DNA of 64,000 nucleotides. Source: Ischnura elegans. Taxonomy: Eukaryota; Arthropoda; Insecta; Odonata; Coenagrionidae. Location: the NCBI RefSeq assembly GCF_921293095.1, contig NC_060259.1, positions 4,712,001-4,776,000 on the forward strand, read 5' to 3'. A program made the position numbers and the translations under genes. Each line of letters begins with the position of its first letter. The stretch's first letter is position 1. The notes beneath the pieces were generated by a model. It was not told the DNA's origin. It was given only the letters and a program-made list of their open reading frames with translations, and did not search any database. Shown one piece after another: positions 12,056-22,789 of this stretch.

Positions 12056-12900
12056 TCAGTAGCAGAGGGTGTTGAAATTGTTTTGGGTTTCCCCTCGGAT
12101 GAGGTTCTCCATCTCTGCTGACGTTTCGATGGCCGTGTCGTCCATCGTCATCAGGGCTTGTCTTCGAGTTGAGTGATCCGACTTACATAGTTTGGGCTCG
12201 TGGTCAGGTGATTCGTGACTGGTCCGCCTTTTTGCAGGGTCCTCTCTGATGTATTCAAGCACTGGTTTCCAGGAGTTGCTTAGGTCGTAACTAGCATCAC
12301 AATTCATGGTATTAGTCGTCATTCAAATTTAAATTGCTTCCTTGGTCAGCCTTTCCCAGAATCTGTCCACACGGCAAAGGACCTTTGTGTTCTCCCAGTG
12401 AATGGCATGGTTGTGTGATATGCTGTGCTCAGCCACAGCGGATTTTTCCGGTTTGCCGAGCCTGAAATGCCGCTGGCGTTCTTTTATCCTGGTAACGATA
12501 GTCCTTGCTGTCTCACCGACATATACCTGGCCGCATTCACATGGAATCTGGTAAACCTCTGTTGTCATAAGGCCGCAGGGATCCTTGGCTGTCACGAGTT
12601 GGTTTTTAAGTTTTGCAGGCGGGCGAAAATGTTTTAATATCATGCCTCTTGAGTATTCTAGCTATTTTGCATGAAATGGTCGAGACGAAAGGTAGGCCAG
12701 CAAGTGCTATTGGTTTTTCTCCTTCTTCTTCAGTGGCGGTGTTGTGGTTGGTGAAGGCCCTTTTCAGGGCCTTGGAAATGTCTCTTTCGTTGTAGCCATT
12801 CTGCCGGAAGGTCTTCTTCGGATGAAGTGACTCCTTGAGGAGACTCTCTGAATCACAAATTGCTTTCGCCCGGTCACAAATTGTTTCCCTTGAAGTTTAT
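12056..12900 (-). mobile_element. Penelope-like element, family B, 5'-truncated
   Basis: The - strand encodes the linker and GIY-YIG endonuclease of a Penelope-like retroelement. From upstream: NGYNERDISKALKRAF, LAGLPFVSTISCKIARILKR, then (12643-12329) VYQIPCECGQVYVGETART and KSAVAEHSISHNHAIHW, with GQVYVGET as the GIY-YIG-type core. The RT is absent, so the copy is truncated, and it carries at least one frameshift. The 3' tail holds a well-formed hammerhead-like core at 12154-12120. It clearly differs from family A, which has Cys-rich FCNFCPSYYIGE in the same place. Confidence 0.75.
12120..12154 (-). ncRNA. Hammerhead-like ribozyme core, Penelope family B tail
   Basis: On the - strand: CTGATGA (12154-12148), one extra C, GATGG, a loop, CCATC, GAAA (12127-12124), then CGTC. 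The invariant hammerhead boxes and stem II are intact. Helix III would be only about one pair, so it may act only as a dimer or be inactive. Confidence 0.5.
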
Positions 12901-12984
12901 TGCCATAACCTTTTATGCGTCACAGTTATGTACTCATTCATTCATAGCTGTGATGATGGTGTTTAAATACATTGGCAAAAACTT

Positions 12985-13576
12985 GCATTAAAAACTCCTT
13001 CAACGTTGTTTACAGGCTGTTTTGTAATTTTTGCCCCTCGTATTACATAGGAGAATGTACCACACCCATATCCATCAGAATGAATAACCACAGGCACTCT
13101 TGCAAAACTCCCCCCTTTCATGAACCCATCCCCATTCACACTGCCTCACACAACAGTTCTTTCGACAAATGTTTTTCCCTTACCTTCATTGAAGTTCTGC
13201 CAGAGAGGGCAACTACCATCGAGGTGAGAACTAGGGAGATGGCCCACATCTGGGTTGAAAAGGCGTTTTAAACATTGCCCATTTAACAGCCAAAGCAAAC
13301 CCTATCGCCCCAATCCCTTCCCCCCTCTCCCCTTCCCCTTCTTCCACCCCCACTACTTCACCAAGGAGGACTACTGGAGAAATTTCCCCAGCCTGCAGCA
13401 GTTCACCTTCGGCACCGAAGATAGCGGGTCAACCCGCTGAAACGTCTGCGAGTTTTTGTGTCTTTTCTTTATGTGTTTCAGTGGGGTCAACTTTTTGGCC
13501 TATCATGGCATTTTTTAATATTCATATCACCCGTGGTGTCCTTCAAATGTTATATACATATATATATATATATAAT
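12985..13576 (+). mobile_element. Penelope-like element, family A, 3' end of a tandem copy
   Basis: Encodes only the GIY-YIG part: FNVVYRLFCNFCPSYYIGEC, RHSCKTPPFHEPIPIH, IEVRTREMAHIWVEKAF. This is almost identical to the C-terminus of the next copy (13600-14880). It continues through a C-rich tract, a hammerhead-like core and about 110 bp to a (TA)n run at 13557-13574. The following copy starts right after that run in the same orientation, giving a head-to-tail partial tandem. Confidence 0.75.
13415..13446 (+). ncRNA. Hammerhead-like core, family A tandem copy
   Basis: CCGAAGA, one extra T, AGCGGG, TCAA loop, CCCGCT, GAAA, CGTC. Stem II is perfect. The first box differs from CUGANGA, so catalysis is doubtful. 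Confidence 0.35.
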
Positions 13577-13596
13577 CTTGATGAGAAGGCCTCAAT

Positions 13597-14880
13597 GCCC
13601 TCAACTACTTTCCTGCCCAACGCCCTCAGCCTCACTCTCCCTCCACCAACTTCATCACCCAACTAGCTGAACTGATTCTAAACAAAAACGCCTTCAACTT
13701 CAACGACACCATCTACCTACAGAAGCGAGGAGTCCCGATGGGAACCAGAATGGCCCCAGCCTACGCAAATCTCTACATGGGTCACCTGGAAAACTCTTTT
13801 TTAAATTCCCAAACCCTTAAGCCTCTCCTGTGGGTCCGCTTCATCGACGACATTTTTTTACTATGGGCCCATGGGCGTGATTCGCTAGACACATTCATTG
13901 CATCTCTCAACTCCACCTCATCCGTTTCTTTCACTTCATCAATTTCTCCTTCCTCCCTTACCTTCCTTGACATAAACATCCGCCTTGAAAACAATACCTT
14001 CAGCACCTCCATCCACAAAAAACCCACCAACCATGAACAATACCTGCACTACACCAGTTGCCATCCACCTCACACCAAACACGCAATCCCCTACTCCCTA
14101 TCAGTCCGTGCCCATCGCATCTGCAACAATTCACCAACTCTTCAAAGAGCCACACAGAACCTCCATCATGCTCTCCTCAAACGAGAGTATCCAGAACCCC
14201 TGCTTAAAAAGAAAATACTCTCTCCCTCCGAACAATACACCCCACGCACCAAAAAAGAACAAACCAGGAAACTTAATCTCACCACCACATTCTTCCCGGG
14301 CACTCAAAAAATTAAAAAAATAATAAAAGATCTGTACCCTATCATCAGCAAAAACAAAATCACGGCTGCTCTTCTTCCATCCTGCCCCTCCATTGCCTAC
14401 AGAAGAGCACCTAACTTAGGTAATATTTTAAAATCCACCCGCCCCCTCCTACGGCACGCACTGCCCCCACTTTCCTCCCTGACTCCATGCAACCGCCCCC
14501 GTTGCAAATGCTGCCCCCTTCTACGCCCCACCACCTCACCTGTCATCAATAGATCCTCCTCCACACCATCTTGCACTTCCTTCAACGTTGTATACAGGCT
14601 ATTTTGTAATTTTTGCCCCTCGTACTACATAGGAGAATGTACCACACCCATATCCATCCGAATGAATAACCAAAGGCACTCCTGCAAAACTCCCCCCTTT
14701 CATGAACCCATCCCCATTCACACTTCCTCACACAACAGTAACTTCGACCAATGTTTTTCCCTAACCTTAATTGAAGTTTTGCCAGAGAGGGCAACTATCA
14801 TCGAGGTGAGGACTAGGGAGATGGCCTACATCTGGGTTGAAAGGGCGTTTGAAACGCCCGGGCTAAACATCGCCCATTGA
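13597..14880 (+). CDS. Penelope-like RT plus GIY-YIG endonuclease, 5'-truncated
   Basis: The frame is open from about 13597, although the first ATG in it is 13738. About 427 residues carry the C-terminal half of a Penelope-like reverse transcriptase: LILNKNAFNFNDTIYLQKRG, then GTRMAPAYANLYMG, then WVRFIDDIFLLW with the catalytic IDD, then LTFLDINI. A basic thumb/linker follows (KKIKKIIKDLYPIISKNK), then paired cysteines (NRPRCKCCPLL), then the GIY-YIG domain (FCNFCPSYYIGECTTPISIR ... HEPIPIHTSSHN). The protein ends ...TPGLNIAH. The N-terminal RT fingers with the first catalytic Asp are missing, so it is not a working gene. It would copy its own RNA and nick target DNA in the nucleus. Part of a family A cluster. 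Confidence 0.85.
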   Translation, partial: ALNYFPAQRPQPHSPSTNFITQLAELILNKNAFNFNDTIYLQKRGVPMGTRMAPAYANLYMGHLENSFLNSQTLKPLLWVRFIDDIFLLWAHGRDSLDTFIASLNSTSSVSFTSSISPSSLTFLDINIRLENNTFSTSIHKKPTNHEQYLHYTSCHPPHTKHAIPYSLSVRAHRICNNSPTLQRATQNLHHALLKREYPEPLLKKKILSPSEQYTPRTKKEQTRKLNLTTTFFPGTQKIKKIIKDLYPIISKNKITAALLPSCPSIAYRRAPNLGNILKSTRPLLRHALPPLSSLTPCNRPRCKCCPLLRPTTSPVINRSSSTPSCTSFNVVYRLFCNFCPSYYIGECTTPISIRMNNQRHSCKTPPFHEPIPIHTSSHNSNFDQCFSLTLIEVLPERATIIEVRTREMAYIWVERAFETPGLNIAH

Positions 14881-15004
14881 AAGCCAAAACAAACCCTACC
14901 CTCCCTTTCCCCCCGTCTCCCCTTCCCCTTCTTCCAGCCCCACTACCTCACCAAGGAGGGCGACTGGAGGAACTTACCCTGCCTGCACCAGTTCACCTTC
15001 AGCG

Positions 15005-15036
15005 CTGAGGATAGCGGATCAATCCGCTGAAACGTC
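15005..15036 (+). ncRNA. Hammerhead-like core, family A main copy
   Basis: CTGAGGA, one extra T, AGCGGA, TCAA loop, TCCGCT, GAAA, CGTC. The CUGANGA and GAAA boxes are intact and stem II is six perfect pairs. Only one base lies between GAAA and GUC, so helix III is close to absent. It lies 125 bases past the stop codon. Confidence 0.45.
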
Positions 15037-15126
15037 TGAACGTTTTTTGTGAGTGTTCCTTTTTTACGTGTGTCTATGTTTTTATTAGTACAATTTTTGT
15101 TCGTTGGCCTTGATCGGCCACATACT

Positions 15127-15140
15127 CATATATATATATA
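15127..15140. repeat. (TA)n runs in the Penelope/Tigger cluster
   Basis: TA runs occur at about 13557-13574, 15127-15140, 18185-18199, 18773-18782 and 18951-18964. The first two end Penelope family A tails; the others bound the Tigger elements and the SINE. Confidence 0.7.
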
Positions 15141-18100
15141 CAGTAAACTCTTGATTTTACGAAGTCAGTGGGACCGGAAAATTGGCACTTCGTAAAATCG
15201 AGTTTCGTAAATTCAAACCTTTTTCATAAGTCACGAAAAAAATGTTCGCTTTTGTTTCTTCCGCCGTTTTTTGTCTTTAGTGGTCTTATTTAAATGTTTT
15301 CGGTGGTTATTCTCGGTATAATTCATAGAAAAGGCTTTTTGCTATCGATTAATGATGTGAAAAATCGTTAAATAATTATACCACCATAAAATTCCCATTT
15401 CTTGTTCATACTTCAACATCAACGATCGCTAAAGAAATTCCCGACCAGTTTAGAAAACGTAATCAAATAATGAATTGCAATGTTTATTATAAGAATTTAC
15501 AGTAATAAATTTGTGGTTAGGAGCCAATAGCTACTATTAAGTATGCAAAAGATAGATATTTGTTTCTGACACCCACGGAATTTTAGCGGCAGCCGGCCTA
15601 ACCGCCATTTATGTCGCCCTCTATCGCTCAGTGACGAGAAAAAAAGAAAAACAAGGGTCTTAGCCCGTTTCCAAAATAACCTTCGTAAGTTAATATTTCG
15701 AGTTACTTCGTATTTTCAGCAGAATGTGCTCTATTTTCACTGAGATTCAATCACGATCATAAATAACGTAGGATGTGATTATCTTCTGGCGAATATTTGA
15801 AGTAAATTCTGTTTGAGTTCTCCGTCCGACTACTGTGTTCCATCATCTTCGCAGACGTTGCCATAAAAGACTTAATTCTTCATCAGGACTGTATTCTTCT
15901 TACCGGGTGTGAGGTGATCTGTTCATATAGTATGTTTCTCTCCTTTTATGCCGACAGGAGCAAGGTTCCAACCGGAAAACGACAGGAGAAACATCTTACA
16001 GTATCGGAGAAATATAGATAGAAACGTTATTATCCACATTGATTGTTTTCCTACAAGAGACGTTTTATAATTTCTCAGCGTGGTTAAGTATTGGTTCACT
16101 AGCGTGAATTCCCAAAAAATGACACGCAAAAACCTGTACCGTCACCTCATTTAGTTTTCGTGTTCCTTTCTCCGCCGTATTGAAAGTTATGCAAAGGATC
16201 ATTGACATAGAGAAAAGATTTTCTTAGTTTTAGCACTAAAAAATAGTCGCGCCATAATCGTAAATAAATATAGTGTGGAAAGAGCAAAGAAAATAATTTC
16301 AATTGAAACGTCAGCTGAGAAGAAGAGAGACAATTATAAGCGCGGCACCATTTTCCCGATAGTGGAAGATACTTCTTCCGCCTCTCTCCGGTGAATAACT
16401 TCCCCCCGTTGCAGGTAAAGATGAACCATGCCCTTCTCCACAATCGGGGAACGTTCCCAGTGGGTGGGGTGAATAAGAGTGGGATGGGAATTGCCTGAGG
16501 GAAGAAGTGTGGTCATCACAAGGACTGGTGAAGTGGGCAGGACAAAGAAGGGTGGGGAAATGGCCTTCAGCTCTGCCTCAGTCTACTTTTGGGGGCCGTA
16601 TTTTTTTGCGACGAACACAAGCTCAGTCACCTTAGGGAGGGAGTGAATGGGAAATGCTGGGGAAGGAGGGGTTTGGGATGCGTAAGGTGGGTGTTAGCAA
16701 GATCAGCCAAAGGCGGCAGGAGGGAAGGGACAAAGGCTTTTGAAAGACAGAACCCCAGCATGGGAGAACGGGGAAGCGCGTGAGAAGAAAGTTCATGGTT
16801 AGACTAGGAAGTGCGTCTTCATTACGAGAAGCCTGAAATACAAATTGGCGGTAAATAGAGCCCAATACTTAAGATATTTAAGTTGTTCATTCACAAAGGC
16901 CAATATATACACGAAAAGATATTATGGCGCGGATTGCATGTATCAACGTCCATTTCTGGATGTTATTAATTTCTGTTCCCATTTATAAAAGTAGCAAATA
17001 GATTTGAAAGAATGATAATCATGAATAAAAATATCTAAATCGATATCCAAACGCACATGAGCAAAATAGATGAATGTATACATACCGATCCATCGCAAGT
17101 AATACCGCTCAAACTTCTTCCGGTACAGGACTTTAAAATCTTGGATAATGCCTTGGTCCAAGGGCTGGGACTTGCTAGTCGAGTTCGGGGGTAAAAAGAG
17201 GACTCGAACATTAACCAATTTTAGATCTTCCACGTATTTATGAACGGTGGCATTATCCATTATTAAAACAATTTTGCTGTTCTCTCCAGCAATTTTTCTC
17301 TGTAGACGTATAACCGTTTGCTGGAAAATTTCTCGGGTCATCCAGCTGTTTTTATTTGCATGGTAAAAAACGGGGAGGGCTTCCAATTTTACATGTTTTA
17401 AGCACCGTGGCCTTTCAAATTTCCCAATGACAACGGGCTTATTTTGTCCGTGCCCGTTTGGTTGACGCACAGCCTCACAGTAACACGCACTTTACTCTTT
17501 TCCCCCCCATGGCACCTTTGCCCTTTGAAACCCAGGGTTGCGTCAGGTAATGCATTAAAAAATAGCCCAGTTTCAGGGGCCAGCGAGGGTGAGCTCGTCG
17601 AGGAAAGTGTCCCGGATTAGGGACCCTTCGAAGTGCTTCGGCGAAAAGTAGTCAAGTAGTCTTCGAAGTACGTTCACAGCAGTGCAAAGGGTTAATTAGG
17701 GGTGTACGAAATACTCCGCGCGACCTTCCTGGCATGTTAAACTACGAATTATTGTCGATGCTATGTTTACGATCAGGCACGTAAATAGGGACATAATGTC
17801 AGCCGCGATATTTTAACTGAACTCCTACTCCCCCTAAATTCCCACAGTGAGGTTTTTGGCGATCCATTTCTCTCCAAAGTTGCATTATCATTTACGATTT
17901 CGCACTTTTGATGGACCACAGTTGGAAGCGCTGATTTTTTAGCTACTTACGCCGGCGTAACTAGTTTTGTTGACAAATGTTTCGCCGTAGTTCGTATAAA
18001 CGAATGCCATTTGTTCCTAAGAACCGAGCCGAGGTTCGTAAATTCAAAAAATTTCGTATAATCGAAACTTCGTATAATCGAATAGCGCCATGTATTTAGC

Positions 18101-18185
18101 ATAGGCTTTTCACCGGGACCGCAATATCACTTCGTATAATCGAAAACTTCGTAAAATCCTGCTTCGTAAAATCAAGAGTTTACTG
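15141..18185 (-). mobile_element. pogo/Tigger DNA transposon, full length, dead
   Basis: A 3,045 bp element with near-perfect inverted ends CAGTAAACTCTTGATTTTAC and a TA duplication inside a (TA)n run. Further CTTCGTAAAAT and TTCGTATAATCGAA repeats lie just inside each end. The - strand holds the transposase remnant at about 17620-16980. The two tips remain intact, so it could once have been cut by a related transposase. Confidence 0.85.
16980..17620 (-). pseudogene. Tigger-type DDE transposase remnant
   Basis: DDE_1-type transposase of the pogo/Tigger branch. Upstream: LFFNALPDATLGFKGQRCHG. In the frame 17470-16943: SKIVLIMDNATVHKYVEDLK with a catalytic Asp in MDNA, followed by VRVLFLPPNSTSKSQPLDQG and a block ending DFKVLYRKKF. 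The N-terminal helix-turn-helix (CENP-B-like) domain was not found, and a frame change separates the two parts. The first catalytic Asp region is poor. Inactive. Confidence 0.75.
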
Positions 18186-18199
18186 TATATATATATATA

Positions 18200-18773
18200 C
18201 AGTGGAACCTCGTTAAAGCGAGTACGGGCTATAGCGACACTTTCGCTATTACGAGAGATAGCCGATGCACCGTCAATTGACCCTATAATAAGATTGTTAA
18301 AAAATTCGTTTTTACGAGACCCTTTCGGCGTTGGCTCTCGCCATAGCGAGGGTTTCACCGCCGGAAGACGACTCCTTAACCTCTGTAACTGCTAGCGATC
18401 TGTTAGAAATGAAGTTAATGGAGTGCTCAGTCTCAAATTTATGTAGTAAACTGTCGTTCGATAAATATAAATATTGATGAAACAATGCTTTGCATGATTT
18501 TTATTCAGTGCGGCGCTTATAAATTGTTTGAATAGTTAGTCGTTATTTGAGTGAGGATATTTAGTGATGCAAAAAAACATCAGCTTTCGTCTGGATTTAT
18601 GCTTACGTTTATCGGATAGATGTTTATCTGTCGCCGCACCACTCCTGTTCCTGTATATCTGTTCGCAACAGGTATATTGGCTATTATTTGCTTCACCTCC
18701 GGTAAAGCGACAAATCGCTATAGCGAGTGTTTATTAGTGCACCGTGGGGTGTCGTTATATCGAGGTTGCACTG
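18200..18773 (+). mobile_element. Tigger-like MITE, 574 bp
   Basis: Inverted ends CAGTGGAACCTCGTTAAAGC and CAGTGCAACCTCGATATAAC, inserted at TA within the same (TA)n run as the Tigger at 15141-18185, only 14 bp away. Interior motifs GCTATAGCGA repeat near both ends. No coding capacity. Confidence 0.8.
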
Positions 18774-18779
18774 TATATA

Positions 18780-18964
18780 TATAAATTCAGAGGTAAGGAA
18801 ATTTTACCCTCTGATTTCTGGCTTTTTTCCACCTACCACAGCACCATTATCATCGTCCTTTTTCTATTCCACGTTCCTATCCCTTTCTTTCCTTACCTCT
18901 GAATTTATATGTATGTTTGCGCTTAAGGCGCCGTGTGAATGAATGAAGTAGTATATATATATAT
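18780..18964 (+). mobile_element. SINE family S1, head-truncated copy
   Basis: Carries the body ACCCTCTGATTTCTGGC, CCTATCCCTTTCTTTCC and tail GCGCTTAAGGCGCCGTGTGA, ATGAATGAAGTAG, then (TA)n. The same body and tail occur on the - strand in the SINEs at 61190-61480 and 61620-61940, which still have their tRNA-like head. The head is missing here. Confidence 0.65.
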
Positions 18965-18997
18965 TGGGAAGTAGGTTTACAAGAAGCTCGATGGTTG

Positions 18998-21002
18998 TTA
19001 GCCCTTTTGCGCCGGGCTCCTTCACCGGAAGTTGCTTTTGGCTGTACGAAGGCTGTGAGCATTTCTTTTTCGCCCTGTACGGAGTTTTTCCTCGGCTTGG
19101 GACTGTACAGGTAGTCCCTTCCTCCCCTTAATGATCTTTCCTAGCGGAGTGCCGGACCCTTTCTTCGGCAACTGGGCAAATATAATCCTCGACACTTTTC
19201 CCGAAGGCAGCCCATCACGGCGTACTTATGCGGTCAGTTTACTGTTACTAGTGCGATTTCAATTTTCTTAAATTGTTACTAGTGCAGCAAATGTCAGTTC
19301 ATCAATTATTCCTTTCGTTTTGCAATGCCTGTAGAACTTTTAAACTAAGTTCTATGGTTATTTTTAGGGTTTACAGCAAAAGGGCAATGAGAATGAAACA
19401 TTTCGAATTTTTTTAGAAGAATATTTTCCCAAAGAATAGTCATAAAACTCCTTGAATCTTACAAATGTGTTGTTTGAAATGGCTTAATTATATTTACAAG
19501 CAATTTCACTTACATAAATATAAATTCATATTACGCACGATATAAGAAAAAATACAAAACACTTCCACTTCCCTTCCACCTCCCTTCATCTTCCATGTAC
19601 ATTTTTCAGCAGGATGATACTTACACCAATATATTCTTGGGTGTGCCAGTTGGAGGGTAATAAGTTTTTCCAAGAAAACATTAATGTGCTAATGTGTCCC
19701 GAAGTAAGCCCGTGAGGTGCACAAGGCAGACCACTTTAATGGATCCTGACCAGAGAACCAAGATATGAGAGTAATTACCTGGGTAGAGCAGTTCTCTTTC
19801 CATTCATGGTATGGGCTGCATCGCACAGCAGGGTTCTACAGAAACCATCCCTGGTATAGGTAGCGGAATGCGTACAGATAGTTAACGGCTAAATTTGAAT
19901 ACACGCCAAGAAAATTTTGAAAAGAAAATGAGTTATTCCGAGAAGAGTGAGGTTATTTTCTTCCACATATTTCAGTAGGAGGCTACCTGCACCAATCTAC
20001 TCTTGGATGTGCCAGTTGAAGGGTAATATGTTTTTCCAAGAAAACATTAATGCGCTAATGTGTCTCGAAGTAAGCCGGTGAGGTGCACAGGGCAGACCAC
20101 CTTAGTGTAAGCTGACCAGAGAACCAAGATATGAAAGTAATTACCTGGGTAGAGCAGTTCTCATTCCTGCAATGGTATGGAATGCTTCTCACAACATGTT
20201 TCTACGTAAAACATTCCCTATTTGTACATTATATTTACGAATTTTTAGGATGTGCATTAATTAGTATTTATAGCGAAATTCATTTATAATACATTTGTAT
20301 TCAAAGGTTGATAAGAGGTTATTAAAAATAGTCGCTGTAATTTTGGCTCACGAGAAAGAACTGAGAGAAACATGTTTTATTACATTACGAGGGCTTTTTT
20401 TCATAGGAGTTAAATCGAATATTTTATCGAATTTCACCACAAATGTACATTTTGAATGTGGCTAACAGAGTAACGTATATCTTTAGATGTAAATCATTAC
20501 AATATCGCTCCAATAAATTTGCTAGTAAGTTTTAAAAATAACAATTAAGTATCTAACCTTAGCATCTCCAAAATTTGTTCTAGGTGATGATCAACTCTCT
20601 TAATATGAACGCTACAGTTCCGTTTAAAATTTGGAACCAATCAGCAGAAGATCCAGAATGTAATTCTTGGCATTGATTTGCAGTAAATGCAACATGTACG
20701 TTTTTAGTTATTCTAACTTAAAAACAAATAAGTGACCATGAGCACCTTCCTTGAGTGGGACACTAAGAGCCGGAATGGGCCGAGATAATACCCACATGGA
20801 CAATAGGAAAGTGTCGGACCTCTTGCGCCGAGGGACCCTAATGGCGGGTGGGACCCACTTGGCAAGCATGACCGCAAAACCGTGAAAACACGGCCATCGG
20901 CCTTTTCCTTCGAAAAATTCAAGCCGTGAAATCACGGCCTTCATCCTTTAGCATTGGAAAATTCAAGCCGTGGAAAAACGCGCAGCGTAGGGAAAAGGTT
21001 AA
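18998..21002 (-). mobile_element. Non-autonomous TTAA element, 2,005 bp, copy 2
   Basis: Inverted copy of 5252-7256 with the same length. Flanks read TTAG and TTAA. The insertion is inside the GIY-YIG coding part of a Penelope-like element: removing it joins LNFLV directly to NNHRASCK, which dates it after that element. Confidence 0.85.
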
Positions 21003-21720
21003 CCAGGAAGTTGAGTGAGGTGGTGGTTAAAGCAATGTAGAAGGTGAGGCAGGAATTGCACAAGAGGATATAAATTACATTGGTAGTTGTACACGTGGGG
21101 GATGGAGTGGAAGGAAGCGGAAAAGTAATCAATTTGTTAGGAAGTGACTGGGTAATGAGGATCGCACACGTTGTGCACCGGGGTCGTTGGCAAGGGATAG
21201 GTAAAGAGCTAGTACGAGTGGTGAACCTTGAGAGTGGTTTAGTTGTTTTGAGAATGGAAGACAGATTTGGCGGCCGACGGAAGGATAAGGATGGACAGCT
21301 AGACATGATTTTTCCAGTAGTGACATTGTTGGAAAGAATCGGAAAAAGGCTTTTGATGATTCTGTCCAAAGCATGCACACCAGTGAAGTATATGGTGGAA
21401 AGAGTATGTGGGTTGTTTCTTAGTGTGAATTTTGGGTTTGTAAGTATTGTGCAGTCCGTGTGGAGTTGCTAGTCTCCCATCGGGGGCCTCCCCAGGTGGC
21501 GGATGGGGGAATGCTCAACAGATATGGTGGGTACCGAGGAAATAAAATACTCCGGGTGGACCAAAACTAGCACTACTGCCTTGTAGTGAGGTGTTGGATC
21601 ACCAAAGGCTAGAGGACGGAAAACCTTGATAAAAAACCCAGGTCCTCCAGGCGGGGGTTGGTCGTAGGGCTCACAACCCTACACTGGAAAAAGACCTTAG
21701 TTCAGGAAAACAAAAATCAG

Positions 21721-22310
21721 TGCGAAAAATCCAGAGGAAAAATCATTCGCCTTGACCGGGATTCGAGCCCGGATCCCTCGATTTCCGGCCGAGTGCTTTA
21801 GCCAGTTAAGCTACCGAGGCGTCATTCTCCCCCGTGGAAATTTGTGGACTATACTGGACAAGGTGGTATGGATTGCTGAGCATATGATGCGACTAGCAGT
21901 CCAGGTCGTGCGCATGGCGCCACAGCCGGAGTTTTTACAGAGTCACCCGCAATGCACAAATAGTGCGAAAAATCCACAATAGTTATCACCGTGGTAATAA
22001 GTTTTTCCAAGAAAACATTAATGCGCTAATGTCCCGAAGAAAGCCTGTGAGGTGCACAGGGCCGACCACCTTAATGTAATGTAATGGATTGCTGAGCATA
22101 TGATGCGACTAGCAGTCCAGGTCGTGCGCATGGCGCCACAGCCGGAGAGCAAAGCCCGAACTTTGAACACTAGAGGTGTTCGCTCTGGACTTATTTAAGT
22201 ATACCGGGACTAGCCACGGTGATAACTATTGTGGATTTTTCGCACTATTTGTGCATTGCGGGTGACTCCGTAAAAAGTTATCACCGTGGCTAGTCCCGGT
22301 ATACTTAAAT
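21721..22310 (-). mobile_element. Composite tRNA-headed SINE-like insertion with 11-bp target duplication
   Basis: Flanked by ACAAAAATCAG at 21710-21720 and 22311-22321. On the - strand it carries two copies of CTCCGGCTGTGGCGCCATGC followed by GACCTGGACTGCTAGTCGCA (about 22150-22083 and 21932-21863). A TGTGGATTTTTCGCACTATT segment is present in both orientations. A piece of the module found in the 2-kb TTAA element is also included, and a tRNA-like head lies at 21822-21745. It is a mosaic of several repeats inserted as one unit into the LINE. Confidence 0.7.
21745..21822 (-). repeat. tRNA-like SINE head
   Basis: Reads GCCTCGGTAGCTTAACTGG on the - strand, with A-box TAGCTTAACTGG and B-box-like GGGCTCGAATCCC. 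The acceptor ends (GCCTCGG/TCAAGGC) nearly pair, and the anticodon arm is CTCGG-CCGGAAA-TCGAG. The base before the anticodon is C rather than U, and no 3' trailer of a real gene is present. It is therefore read as a SINE promoter, not a tRNA gene. Confidence 0.6.
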
Positions 22311-22789
22311 ACAAAAATCAGCCTCAGACAGATGGATATAATGGCCAAAGACCTACGCGAAAGAAGGAAAGGAATAATGACTGGTTTGATGCGGAATGTA
22401 TGGATGCCGTTAGAAACAAAAAAAAGCTTGGGAAATAATGATTGCGAGGAATACAAGAGGTCATAGAAGAGAATATAAAAGGTTAAGAATGGTAGCAAAT
22501 AAGGTGTGCAGAAAAAAGAAAACAGAAGCAATGCAAAAGCAGTTACAAGAAATAGAAGAATTAGGTGATCAAACAAGTGAAGTAAGAAAATTTTACAAAG
22601 CTGTCAAAAGAATGACAAAAGAGGGGTACACCACGCAATTGGGCATGTATAGGGACAAGGAGGGAAAGATACTGGGAGATGATGACAAAATAGTAGAGAG
22701 ATGGACAGAACATTTCTGCGACCTGTTGAATGATGAAGGGTTTGAGGAAGAGACCGAGGTGCATGAATAGGTATCAAGAGGGAAATGGT

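Noticed and set aside
21745-21822. Possible tRNA gene on the - strand
   Set aside because: Arms pair well, but the base before the anticodon is C instead of U and the unit lies inside a SINE-like insertion with target duplication.
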